Source of the DNA: Lishizhenia sp033720595 | Lineage (GTDB): Bacteria; Bacteroidota; Bacteroidia; Flavobacteriales_D; Crocinitomicaceae | Direction: 5' to 3' | Length of the DNA stretch: 11,943 nt | Assembly: GCF_033720595.1 (NCBI RefSeq) | Contig: NZ_JAWWCF010000082.1 | Span: forward strand, 1 to 11,943 | Shown: positions 1-7,075 of the stretch, in pieces | Layout of the letters: every line of letters starts with the position of its first letter | How positions within the stretch are numbered: the first letter of the stretch is position 1 | Made by a program: the position numbers and the translations under genes | The notes under the pieces: generated by a model | What the model was told of the DNA's origin: nothing | Database searches by the model: none | The model's input: only the letters and a program-made list of their open reading frames with translations

Positions 1-3000
1 AAATGGAAAGCCAAACATCATCTGTTTCACAAGCATTAACTAATGAACTTGGATAAAGGTTATAATCCTCTATGTGGTCTGTAATTAATGTGAAAGTATC
101 CATTTCAGATTCACAGCCATAGTTAGAGGTATGAACAAGGGTGTATTCTCCTGCTAAATTCACCCAAATTGTATCACTACTCCCCTCTTCCTGATAATTG
201 TAACTCCATGTATTTCCATACTGCTGAGTACTTATTAGCATCACTGAATCTGTAGAACAAATCTGATTGTTTACATCTAAAATCTCTGCAACAGGTTGAG
301 GGTGCTGAACCACCAAAAGCGTATCTTTATTTAAACATACACCATCATTACGTGTAAGAATAATTTCATCCGTTTCATGAACAAGGTAACTGCTTGAGTC
401 TACTGTAGAATTTGTAGTTTGAGAATACCATTCCAAAGTGGTGGTGGCATTTATCCACAAGGAATCATTTTCACATATATCAAGATCTAAAACCGTGTCA
501 ATTTCTAAGGTTGGAATAACATGATAATTTAAGCTAAATAAACTATCGAAACTACATAGTTGATTTCCATAATTCACTTCTAATAAATGTGTTCCTTGTG
601 CTATACTATCGATGAACAATAAGTTAGAAGTAGAATCTACGAGTACTGAGTTAAAGGTCCAGTTTACATCATCTACATAATCCCCTGTAAGTTCTATTTC
701 AAGAATTGAATCACCACAGTAGACAGAATCAACTGGCAATATACCTTCAACCCAATCACACATAAAAAGCTCATGTTTAGTTTCATTTGTATGAATGGGA
801 GGATTGGAATCGAAATAAATACTAGCCTTATTTTTTATGACCTGATTTGGAGCAATATTAGGAATGATAGGGATTCTATACTTAACAAACCCCATACTTT
901 CGTAATAATTCGCCCCTGTATCTGGTAAATTGATATTATTAAATTTAAAACGAACAATATCATTCTCATCAATTTCCACAACACAATTATGGGATGTAGA
1001 TAATATTTGTAACCCATCAGAAACAACATAAGGCGACAATTGATCTACCACTACAATATTTGTAGCTGTATCATTACCCGTATTTTGGAAATTAATTGTG
1101 TAATCTAAGAATTGAAGTGTATCCAAAAAATACCCTTTTGAGGTGTACCCCATGTATGAAGGCACTTTATTATTCGGGTCATAAGCACAAGTAAGCATAG
1201 ATGTATATTCATCGTGAATGGAAATATTTTGAGTATTAGATGAATCATATGCTATTATGTCTAATTCCTGAGTCAAATAATTCCCTATTGCGGTGAAATT
1301 GGGAGTTTCAATGTAAACCTCCACCAATAGCTCTTCAAAACTTGCTAAACTATCATACATCCAATAATAAACATTGTTGGCAACTGAGTCAAACATAGGA
1401 ACAGCATCCAAAATAGAAACAGAAGTATCAGAGGTGAAGGATAGCATTCCATGTAACTCATTTACTCCTCGATTTTTCAAGGTCAACACCTGCTTGTATT
1501 CTGTATCACATTTTAAAGCAAGAGCATTCATGGTTCCCATTACACTCATATCCAATTTTGGTCGAATTCCAAAATCTAAACCTTGAATGTTCGGTTGGGT
1601 TGAATCTGAATAAACTGTGTAGGATAGAGAATCTGAGATTAATTCAAATACGGTGGTATCAAAACCCGGAAAAATATGATGATTCCCTTCTGGAACTCCA
1701 AAGGTATATACCCCCAAAGAATCAGTATATACCGATTGTAAATAATATTTATTTATAGGTATATGAGATACAAGCGGTTCATTCAAATTATAAACACCAT
1801 TACTATCTTGATCATAATATACCCTTCCTGATATTGAAAATGGACTATAATTCCCTGAATTCTTACATATTATAATGGAATCACAAGGTCTATCTTGATA
1901 GACGACCAAATCTGGTAATAAGTCCCCATTAAAATCATCTAATACGTAATCGTATTTAGGTTGCATAAACCACCCGTCCAAAATTTCCTGCGTAAAGTTT
2001 AAAGATCCCTGATTCTTAAATATTTTCAGTTCTGAATCAACAGAACCATTCCCCTTAAAATAAAGAATATCCGTTAATCCATCCATGTCGAAATCCTTAA
2101 TTTCAATTTGCATGGCGAAATCGTTTAAATTCGATAAATAAACAGAATCTGTAAACTCCCCATTTCCGTCATTCACAAAAATCCAAGTACCCCAACTCCC
2201 CCTAGGTACCACTAGATCAATTGCATTATCAGCATTTAAATCTCCGAAATATACATTTTCTGCTGTATTACATTTAGGATTTGATAAGGATGTAAAATTA
2301 TTATTACCATCATTCATGAGATATTTCATATCATGATCAGCCGGAGTGAAACTTCCATTTTCTTGCAAAACAATAATATCCCTATAACCATCATTATTCA
2401 TGTCATGAACTGCATAATTTTCAACAACATCATTTACAAGTAAAACGTCCGTAGAATAAACCATATTTCCGTTATTCACGCGTAAACGAAGTTTATCATC
2501 CTCTCCTATAAATAATATATCAAGGTCACCATCACTATCTACGTCTTCAAAAGAATAAAAGTCTACAGACATAGAAAATGGTAATGTATGAACTGGGAAC
2601 ACACCATTTGGACCGTCATTCTCAATCCAAATTAGTGTATCGTTTATATTGGTATATGTATTATACGATGCAAAAACAAAATCTTCTCGCCCATCACTAT
2701 TGACGTCAAACACCTTTATTTCATCCGATGGAAAGTTTAAAGTATTTATATCGGCAACTGTTACCTGATTGGTAAGCAAATTGTGCTTCGATGATGCATA
2801 ATACGATAACCCACGTAAACTTTTGGAAAAGGTAACGAGATCTTTAACTCCATCCTCATCCATATCAATACCCATTGCTTTTATAATTTGCCCCGTGTTA
2901 TTATATATTTCGTGATAGATAAAAGAATTTCCATTTTGATTTTCTAGCCAAAAAAGTTCTCTTTTTCTATAATTCGTAACCAAAATATCCATGTCACCAT

Positions 3001-4114
3001 CTGAGTCTATATCATTTAATGAAACGTTATAATCTGACATCGAAAAAGGGAGTCCATACATATTCAATGAACCATTGACTTGTCCCCAAATTGGCTCTTT
3101 TATAAACTCGGTACCATTATATTTTAATTTAAAAATTGTATCTCTAGAGGTACTAATTAATTCATCCACACCGTCTAAATCTAAATCCGCAGCTTGTACA
3201 CCACTCATAGATGTTGATATAGGAAAACTTTGTATATAATTGCTTGTGTAATATGGTGGAAATAAAGAATCTGTTAGATTATCAAATCTAACATTTAAAA
3301 TATTATTTGAGAATCGAATATAATCGGTTGTATTATTACCATTTATATCTGCTAATTCATAGGAAAATGTAGCATAATAATTGGCCGTTGAATGTGCTAT
3401 TGCTTGTCTGGTATAACCAATCGAATCATTAAAATAAATATATACTGAATCATTGGAAGCTCTAGTATTTGTCCATATGTCTTCATAACCATCCTGATTA
3501 AGGTCTAAAAACTTATAATCAGCCCTAGAACTTTCATTCGAATTAAGACTAGCAATGTTAACACCAGAAGATATTACTCCAGAATTGTTCTCAAAAAAAG
3601 TCATTACGGAACCAGCCACTAGGATTATATCTGGAAAACTGTCATTTTCCTTATCTGTAATAAAAATGCGCTTTTTCTCCTGATTATAGGGAGAAAAATT
3701 ACCTGCAATATAACCTTGTAGAATTTCCTTTTGACCAAAAATTCCATTTATATTTTCAATTACAACCAACTTCGAAGGATCTATCCAACCATCATCGATA
3801 TAATCCATTGTTATTATCTCAGGGAATCCATCGTTATTTAGATCTTCCAATCGAAATTCTGATTTTAAACCACTTTTAATCTGTATGTATTGATGGACAT
3901 TGAATTCATTGTTTCCATCGTTAAGTAATACTTCGATTCGCTTCAACAAAATGTTCTTCACCACAATATCCTTATGGCCATCTTGGTTAACATCCCCTAT
4001 ACATGTCTCGGGGTACCAAAATATATCATTAAAAACCGTTCTGTTTTCAAATTGTCCAAACACAATTCCACATACAAGTGAAAAAAGACTTACAAAAGAG
4101 AGTTTTAGGTGCAT
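1..4114 (-). CDS. Giant secreted VCBS/FG-GAP repeat protein, 3' end outside window
   Basis: The frame starting at the ATG at 4112-4114 stays open for 1371 codons to the window edge, so the C-terminus is missing. Residues 1-20 form a signal peptide (MHLKLSFVSLFSLVCGIVFG) before QFEN; Cys15 follows Val, so it is not a lipobox. Residues 41-735 hold about 14 calcium-loop motifs, for example DVNQDGHKDIV, DLNNDGFPEII, DIDSDGDMDIL, DVDSDGDLDIL and DFDMDGLTDIL, typical of VCBS/FG-GAP beta-propeller or Ca-binding repeats. About 757-850 looks like an SdrD_B/transthyretin-like domain (SGRVYYDQDSNGVYNLNEP). About 975-1115 matches the DUF7619 pattern (YDPNNK, YTINFQNTGNDTA, KNKASIYFDSNPPI). From about 1117, Cys-bracketed Ig-like units of about 80 residues follow. 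Proteins of this design in Bacteroidota are usually exported by the type IX system and end in a sorting domain, which cannot be seen here. A role in surface display or adhesion is inference; the substrate is unknown. Confidence 0.9.
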   Translation of the reverse strand, partial: MHLKLSFVSLFSLVCGIVFGQFENRTVFNDIFWYPETCIGDVNQDGHKDIVVKNILLKRIEVLLNDGNNEFNVHQYIQIKSGLKSEFRLEDLNNDGFPEIITMDYIDDGWIDPSKLVVIENINGIFGQKEILQGYIAGNFSPYNQEKKRIFITDKENDSFPDIILVAGSVMTFFENNSGVISSGVNIASLNSNESSRADYKFLDLNQDGYEDIWTNTRASNDSVYIYFNDSIGYTRQAIAHSTANYYATFSYELADINGNNTTDYIRFSNNILNVRFDNLTDSLFPPYYTSNYIQSFPISTSMSGVQAADLDLDGVDELISTSRDTIFKLKYNGTEFIKEPIWGQVNGSLNMYGLPFSMSDYNVSLNDIDSDGDMDILVTNYRKRELFWLENQNGNSFIYHEIYNNTGQIIKAMGIDMDEDGVKDLVTFSKSLRGLSYYASSKHNLLTNQVTVADINTLNFPSDEIKVFDVNSDGREDFVFASYNTYTNINDTLIWIENDGPNGVFPVHTLPFSMSVDFYSFEDVDSDGDLDILFIGEDDKLRLRVNNGNMVYSTDVLLVNDVVENYAVHDMNNDGYRDIIVLQENGSFTPADHDMKYLMNDGNNNFTSLSNPKCNTAENVYFGDLNADNAIDLVVPRGSWGTWIFVNDGNGEFTDSVYLSNLNDFAMQIEIKDFDMDGLTDILYFKGNGSVDSELKIFKNQGSLNFTQEILDGWFMQPKYDYVLDDFNGDLLPDLVVYQDRPCDSIIICKNSGNYSPFSISGRVYYDQDSNGVYNLNEPLVSHIPINKYYLQSVYTDSLGVYTFGVPEGNHHIFPGFDTTVFELISDSLSYTVYSDSTQPNIQGLDFGIRPKLDMSVMGTMNALALKCDTEYKQVLTLKNRGVNELHGMLSFTSDTSVSILDAVPMFDSVANNVYYWMYDSLASFEELLVEVYIETPNFTAIGNYLTQELDIIAYDSSNTQNISIHDEYTSMLTCAYDPNNKVPSYMGYTSKGYFLDTLQFLDYTINFQNTGNDTATNIVVVDQLSPYVVSDGLQILSTSHNCVVEIDENDIVRFKFNNINLPDTGANYYESMGFVKYRIPIIPNIAPNQVIKNKASIYFDSNPPIHTNETKHELFMCDWVEGILPVDSVYCGDSILEIELTGDYVDDVNWTFNSVLVDSTSNLLFIDSIAQGTHLLEVNYGNQLCSFDSLFSLNYHVIPTLEIDTVLDLDICENDSLWINATTTLEWYSQTTNSTVDSSSYLVHETDEIILTRNDGVCLNKDTLLVVQHPQPVAEILDVNNQICSTDSVMLISTQQYGNTWSYNYQEEGSSDTIWVNLAGEYTLVHTSNYGCESEMDTFTLITDHIEDYNLYPSSLVNACETDDVWLSI

Positions 4115-4137
4115 TTAATCCTGATTTTTTCAAAACA

Positions 4138-4145
4138 CAAATTTA
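4138..4145 (-). promoter_or_regulatory. Candidate -7 element of the giant repeat gene
   Basis: The minus strand reads TAAATTTG, an exact fit to the Bacteroidota -7 consensus TAnnTTTG, 23 nt upstream of the ATG at 4114. No good TTTG is seen at the expected -33 position. A 6-bp inverted repeat, AATCTT-aac-AAGATT (plus strand 4150-4164), sits just upstream and could be an operator or chance in AT-rich DNA. This is a sequence match only. Confidence 0.45.
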
Positions 4146-4339
4146 GAACAATCTTAACAAGATTACAGCTTTCCCACCCTTTATATCTACAATATTCGCT
4201 TTAGATCTTCTACGCATATTTCCTTTACTCCCGACATATCGTCATTAAATTCGTTTAGAACCTCAAAAGCATAATAAATACACAATCACCAAGTTTTAAA
4301 AATTAAAAACTGATTAAGACGATCTATTAATAGAAGATT

Positions 4340-4382
4340 GTATTAAAACAAAAAAGCCCGAAGCTATCAACTTCGAGCTTTT
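4340..4382 (-). terminator. Intrinsic terminator of the DUF2891 gene
   Basis: On the minus strand, AAAAGCTCGAAG and CTTCGGGCTTTT pair as a 12-bp stem with one mismatch around a 7-nt loop (4352-4382). The stem is followed by a T-rich run (TTTTTTGTTTT). It begins 20 nt past the stop codon at 4403. It separates this gene from the giant repeat gene downstream. The rest of 4115-4402 is AT-rich and shows no gene. Confidence 0.85.
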
Positions 4383-4402
4383 CTATACTTTTTTGTAAAA
4401 TC

Positions 4403-5521
4403 TTATTTCTCCAAATCACCTTCCAGTGCATAAATTGCAAAACTTGCCAGCCAATGGCCTCCCATATAGTCGTCTCCTACTAAATTAGGAAGTGAATAAG
4501 CAATATGCTCTCGAGCGATGATGTTGAGGTGCTTTAATTCATTCAATTTTGCCAACTTCTGTAAATTCCAAGCTCTGCTAAAGTTCAAACCATCCAAGTG
4601 TACAAGTTGACCATCGGTTCTATCACTAACAATTCCAGTGTCCCACGTAAAATCCTTCTCAAACAGTTCTGGTAAGAACGCTTTTAACCACGGTCTAAAC
4701 TCTTCTTGGGGCAAGATGCGTTGCATCAACGCTGCTTCTTCTAAACAAGGTGACAAAAAATCAGATCCGCTCGGTTCCCAACCTAAAGGACAAGCACTGG
4801 TTTTGATATCATCCATATAAAAATAACGTGCCCTATCCATGATCGCTTTTTTGAGTTCTACGTGGTCAACGGCCATTGCGTAATCAAAAGCGAAATTCAA
4901 GCCAAATGCCGTGTTAGAATGCTTACCTACGCGTTCTGGGTATTCCAAGCGCGGTAAGAAATCTAAATACTTCTGTACAATGTGCTCGGTTAAGGCTTTT
5001 AGGTTGTTACGCAGTTTTACCGCCAAGGTATCTTCCCATGTTAACAGTTCTAAGTCTAACTTTAACAACCAAGCCCAGCCGTAAGTACGCTCATAACTCC
5101 TGTTGATCTTTTTTTCAAAATACACCAATTCTTGGGCTATATTCTCTTTCGAAATACTTTGTTCTAATTGGTACCGTATGGTAGGTGCATGCGCCAAATC
5201 AGGGAAACTCTTTAAAAGTTTTACCAAACTCCAATGACCATGAACTGCAGAATGCCAATCAAAACATCCATAAAAAGCAGGATGCTCTCCACGTGGCGTA
5301 GAAAATGAACTATCACTCTCCAACACCATACTCGGTTTATTAGGATATTGCTGACCTATACAATTCAAGGGTAGTTGCGCCAACAAATTTGCCTGATCTA
5401 AGGTGAGCTTTGTACTATCTTGCAATTTTTTCATTTTCTCTTCTACGTGCTTATTGCGCTCATTCATATTGCAAGAAGTGAGTACCAATACCAGGGCAAA
5501 AAATCCAAATAATACTTTCAT
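4403..5521 (-). CDS. DUF2891 family lipoprotein
   Basis: The protein has 372 residues from the chosen start. The frame extends 21 codons further upstream to 5584, but the ATG at 5519-5521 begins a clean lipoprotein signal (MKVLFGFFALVLVLTSC, lipobox LTSC, lipidated Cys17), so I place the start there. The mature protein shows family hallmarks: GEHPAFYGCFDWHSAVHGHW at 78-97, then EPSGSDFLSPCLEEA, the block HLDGLNFSRAWNL, and a C-terminal GGHWLASFAIYALEG. DUF2891 proteins are about this length and mostly alpha-helical; conserved His, Asp and Glu residues hint at an enzyme, but no reaction is known to me. The lipobox predicts anchoring to a membrane, likely outer-membrane periplasmic face. The gene stands alone between two terminators, so it is probably a single-gene transcript. 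No strong promoter match is visible; TATATTTT at 5546-5553 is a weak -7 candidate. Confidence 0.88.
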   Translation of the reverse strand: MKVLFGFFALVLVLTSCNMNERNKHVEEKMKKLQDSTKLTLDQANLLAQLPLNCIGQQYPNKPSMVLESDSSFSTPRGEHPAFYGCFDWHSAVHGHWSLVKLLKSFPDLAHAPTIRYQLEQSISKENIAQELVYFEKKINRSYERTYGWAWLLKLDLELLTWEDTLAVKLRNNLKALTEHIVQKYLDFLPRLEYPERVGKHSNTAFGLNFAFDYAMAVDHVELKKAIMDRARYFYMDDIKTSACPLGWEPSGSDFLSPCLEEAALMQRILPQEEFRPWLKAFLPELFEKDFTWDTGIVSDRTDGQLVHLDGLNFSRAWNLQKLAKLNELKHLNIIAREHIAYSLPNLVGDDYMGGHWLASFAIYALEGDLEK

Positions 5522-5564
5522 AAAAATCAACTTTGGCTTAAAAATAGAAAATATAACGTTCATT

Positions 5565-5735
5565 GGGCTACCTGCCCTTTCCATTTCCTTCCAAGGGCAC
5601 CAGGCTATCCACTGTACTCCCTTGTGCCAACAACATGTTTAAATAGTCTTGTACAAAGCTTCTGAGGTCGCTTTGCCCATCCTTTTAAACGCGTGTTTTT
5701 AGCCCAAGCGGGTGCCGTTACTATCCTTGGTAGAT
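5565..5735 (-). other. Noncoding element with nested inverted repeats
   Basis: This stretch between the atp terminator and the DUF2891 start is less AT-rich than the flanks and has no convincing gene. Plus-strand segments pair in nested order: GGCACC-a-GGCT (5596-5606) with AGCC...GGTGCC (5701-5716), GTTTAAA (5637-5643) with TTTAAAC (5684-5690), and CAAAGC (5654-5659) with GCTTTG (5670-5675, 10-nt loop). A competing pair, CAAGGG (5592-5597) with CCCTTG (5619-5624), also exists. It could be a structured 5' leader or small RNA, or a dispersed palindromic repeat. A 38-codon open stretch on the minus strand ending about 5570 has no recognised homology. Confidence 0.4.
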
Positions 5736-5775
5736 AAATAAAAAAAGTCCCATCCAAATTAATGAATGGGACTTT
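5735..5775 (-). terminator. Intrinsic terminator of the atp operon
   Basis: On the minus strand AAAGTCCCAT (5766-5775) pairs perfectly with ATGGGACTTT (5744-5753) and runs straight into TTTTATTTATC. The hairpin lies 19 nt past the atpG stop codon at 5795, marking the end of the ATP synthase transcript. Confidence 0.9.
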
Positions 5776-5794
5776 CAATATATAAAACTTTCGA

Positions 5795-6670
5795 TTAACC
5801 GTTCAATGCTTCCGCACCACCTACGATCTCTAAAATTTCGTTTGTAATTGCTGCCTGACGTGCTTTGTTGTAAGACAATGTCAAATCTTTCTTCAATTCA
5901 GAAGCGTTATCTGTTGCCTTGTGCATAGCTGTCATACGTGCTCCGTGCTCAGAAGCGTTAGAATCTAACAATGCTTTGAACAATTGGATTTTCAATGATT
6001 TTGGAATCAAACTTTCAACGATACCCGCTTTTGAAGGTTCGAACATGTACTCTGTAGAAGCAGCGTCATCTTCTTGAACCGTTGGGATAATTGGTAAGAA
6101 TTGTTCGTTCTCTACCGTCTGCATAGCAGCGTTAACAAACTTGTTGTATACCACAACAATTTTGTCGAACTCACCATCCATAAATCTATCCATTAAGAAT
6201 TGTGCTAAATCTGAAGAACGTTCAAATGTTAAATCATTAAACATTTCATCAGCTTCACCAACTCCTTCAGGTCTGTAGTTCATTTCGCTTCTTTTGAAAG
6301 CGTCATTTACTTTTTTACCAACTGCTAATACTTTCGTATTACAAGCTGCAAACTCACCCGCTAAAAGTGCATTTACTTTTTTAATGATGTTGTTGTTAAA
6401 AGCACCACACAAACCTCTATTCGATGTTACCGCAACAATCAATACATTTTTCATTTCTCTTTCCTCCGCATACGCATTTTCAGAAAGGTCTAATGTAGCA
6501 CTCAAGTTACCCAAGATATCTTGCAACTTCTCAGCGTAAGGACGCATTTTAGTAATTGCATCTTGAGCTCTATTTAACTTAGCAGCAGAAACCATCTTCA
6601 TCGCCGATGTAATTTGCATCGTAGATCCGATAGATGTAATTCTGTTTTTTATTTCTTTTAAGTTTGCCAT
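5795..6670 (-). CDS. atpG: F1 ATP synthase gamma subunit
   Basis: The gamma subunit is the central rotor shaft of F1, coupling c-ring rotation to conformational change in the alpha3beta3 head on the cytoplasmic side. The 291-residue length fits the family. The N-terminal helix carries the conserved block ITSAMKMVSAAKL (20-32). The C-terminal helix (255-291) contains NKARQAAITNEILEIVGGAEAL, which forms the antiparallel coiled coil of the shaft together with the N-terminus. The central part includes SNRGLCGAFN, the family's Rossmann-like core. It is the last gene of the operon, followed by a terminator. It is separated from atpA by about 400 nt holding a four-helix bundle gene and inverted repeats, so its leader (AACTACATAAGATG) lies just downstream of that repeat and could be affected by its folding. 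Confidence 0.97.
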   Translation of the reverse strand: MANLKEIKNRITSIGSTMQITSAMKMVSAAKLNRAQDAITKMRPYAEKLQDILGNLSATLDLSENAYAEEREMKNVLIVAVTSNRGLCGAFNNNIIKKVNALLAGEFAACNTKVLAVGKKVNDAFKRSEMNYRPEGVGEADEMFNDLTFERSSDLAQFLMDRFMDGEFDKIVVVYNKFVNAAMQTVENEQFLPIIPTVQEDDAASTEYMFEPSKAGIVESLIPKSLKIQLFKALLDSNASEHGARMTAMHKATDNASELKKDLTLSYNKARQAAITNEILEIVGGAEALNG

Positions 6671-6675
6671 CTTAT

Positions 6676-6708
6676 GTAGTTATGACTTTTGAGTTAAGAG
6701 TTATGAGT
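6676..6708. repeat. Inverted repeat, atpG-proximal arm
   Basis: The core AGTTAAGAGTTAT (6692-6704) is the exact reverse complement of 7061-7073. Extended, 6692-6708 matches 7057-7073 at 16 of 17 positions. A degenerate extra unit, AGTTATGA, lies at 6678-6686. This arm supplies the last codons and the TAA stop (6694-6696) of the four-helix bundle gene and ends a few nt before the atpG start. Confidence 0.85.
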
Positions 6709-7041
6709 ACTCGTTTTGATAATCGCAACAAGTATTCTGATTAACTCTTCACACTTATCTTTTAACTCTTTAGTATCAATTTTTAGAGAAACTTCTATTA
6801 ACTCCAACCAATACAAGCTTTCATCAGCTTCTTTTAAAGATATACTCATCTTATGAATAAAATCTTTACTGCTAAAACCTCGTTGGGCTTCTCTAATATT
6901 CGCTCCGACACTAGTGCCAGAGCGAATTAATTGTTTTGCTAGTTCGAATTCTTCGTTAGCCTTTAAAACTTTTGAAAATTTTACGATATCCACGGCAAAA
7001 TCAAAACTTTTGCTTCTTATTGGACTTTCGTTTATCTTCAA
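6694..7041 (-). CDS. S23/IVS-type four-helix bundle protein inserted in the atp operon
   Basis: The 115 residues match the four-helix bundle family first seen in proteins encoded by 23S rRNA intervening sequences (TIGR02436 type). The hallmark block runs from QLIRSGTSVGAN through IREAQRGFSSKD to KEADESLYWLELIEV (38-84). Related folds include Avd of diversity-generating retroelements, but no reverse transcriptase is visible here. The family forms pentameric helical assemblies with suspected nucleic-acid binding; no function can be assigned. The start is TTG at 7039-7041: an in-frame TAG lies just upstream and no ATG occurs before the conserved core. The last residues (THNS) and the stop lie in an inverted repeat that also occurs upstream of the gene. 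It sits between atpA (stop 7076) and atpG (start 6670), where family operons normally have nothing, so it is likely an insertion co-transcribed with them. Confidence 0.9.
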   Translation of the reverse strand: MKINESPIRSKSFDFAVDIVKFSKVLKANEEFELAKQLIRSGTSVGANIREAQRGFSSKDFIHKMSISLKEADESLYWLELIEVSLKIDTKELKDKCEELIRILVAIIKTSTHNS

Positions 7042-7073
7042 TACTCTTAACTCCTAACTTATAACTCTTAACT
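7041..7073. repeat. Inverted repeat, atpA-proximal arm, with internal direct repeat
   Basis: It contains ATAACTCTTAACT (7061-7073), the exact reverse complement of 6692-6704. A second copy of its ACTCTTAACT core occurs at 7043-7052, 21 bp away, so the other arm could pair with either copy. The arm begins two bases after the atpA stop codon and runs up to the TTG start of the inserted gene. Confidence 0.85.
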
Positions 7074-7075
7074 AT

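Noticed and set aside
835..1758. Short open frames on both strands within the left region
   Set aside because: They are out of frame with, or antisense to, the continuous 1371-codon frame, which has coherent domains throughout.
3900..4118. 72-codon plus-strand frame at the start of the giant gene
   Set aside because: Antisense to the signal peptide and first calcium-loop motifs, with no independent support.
5570..5690. 38-codon minus-strand open stretch ending in VDSLVPLEGNGKGR
   Set aside because: It looks somewhat protein-like but has no start with a leader, no recognised homology, and overlaps the nested inverted repeats; treated as noncoding.
6694..7041. Possible Avd accessory gene of a diversity-generating retroelement
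   Set aside because: The fold family is shared, but no reverse transcriptase, template repeat or variable repeat is visible in the window.
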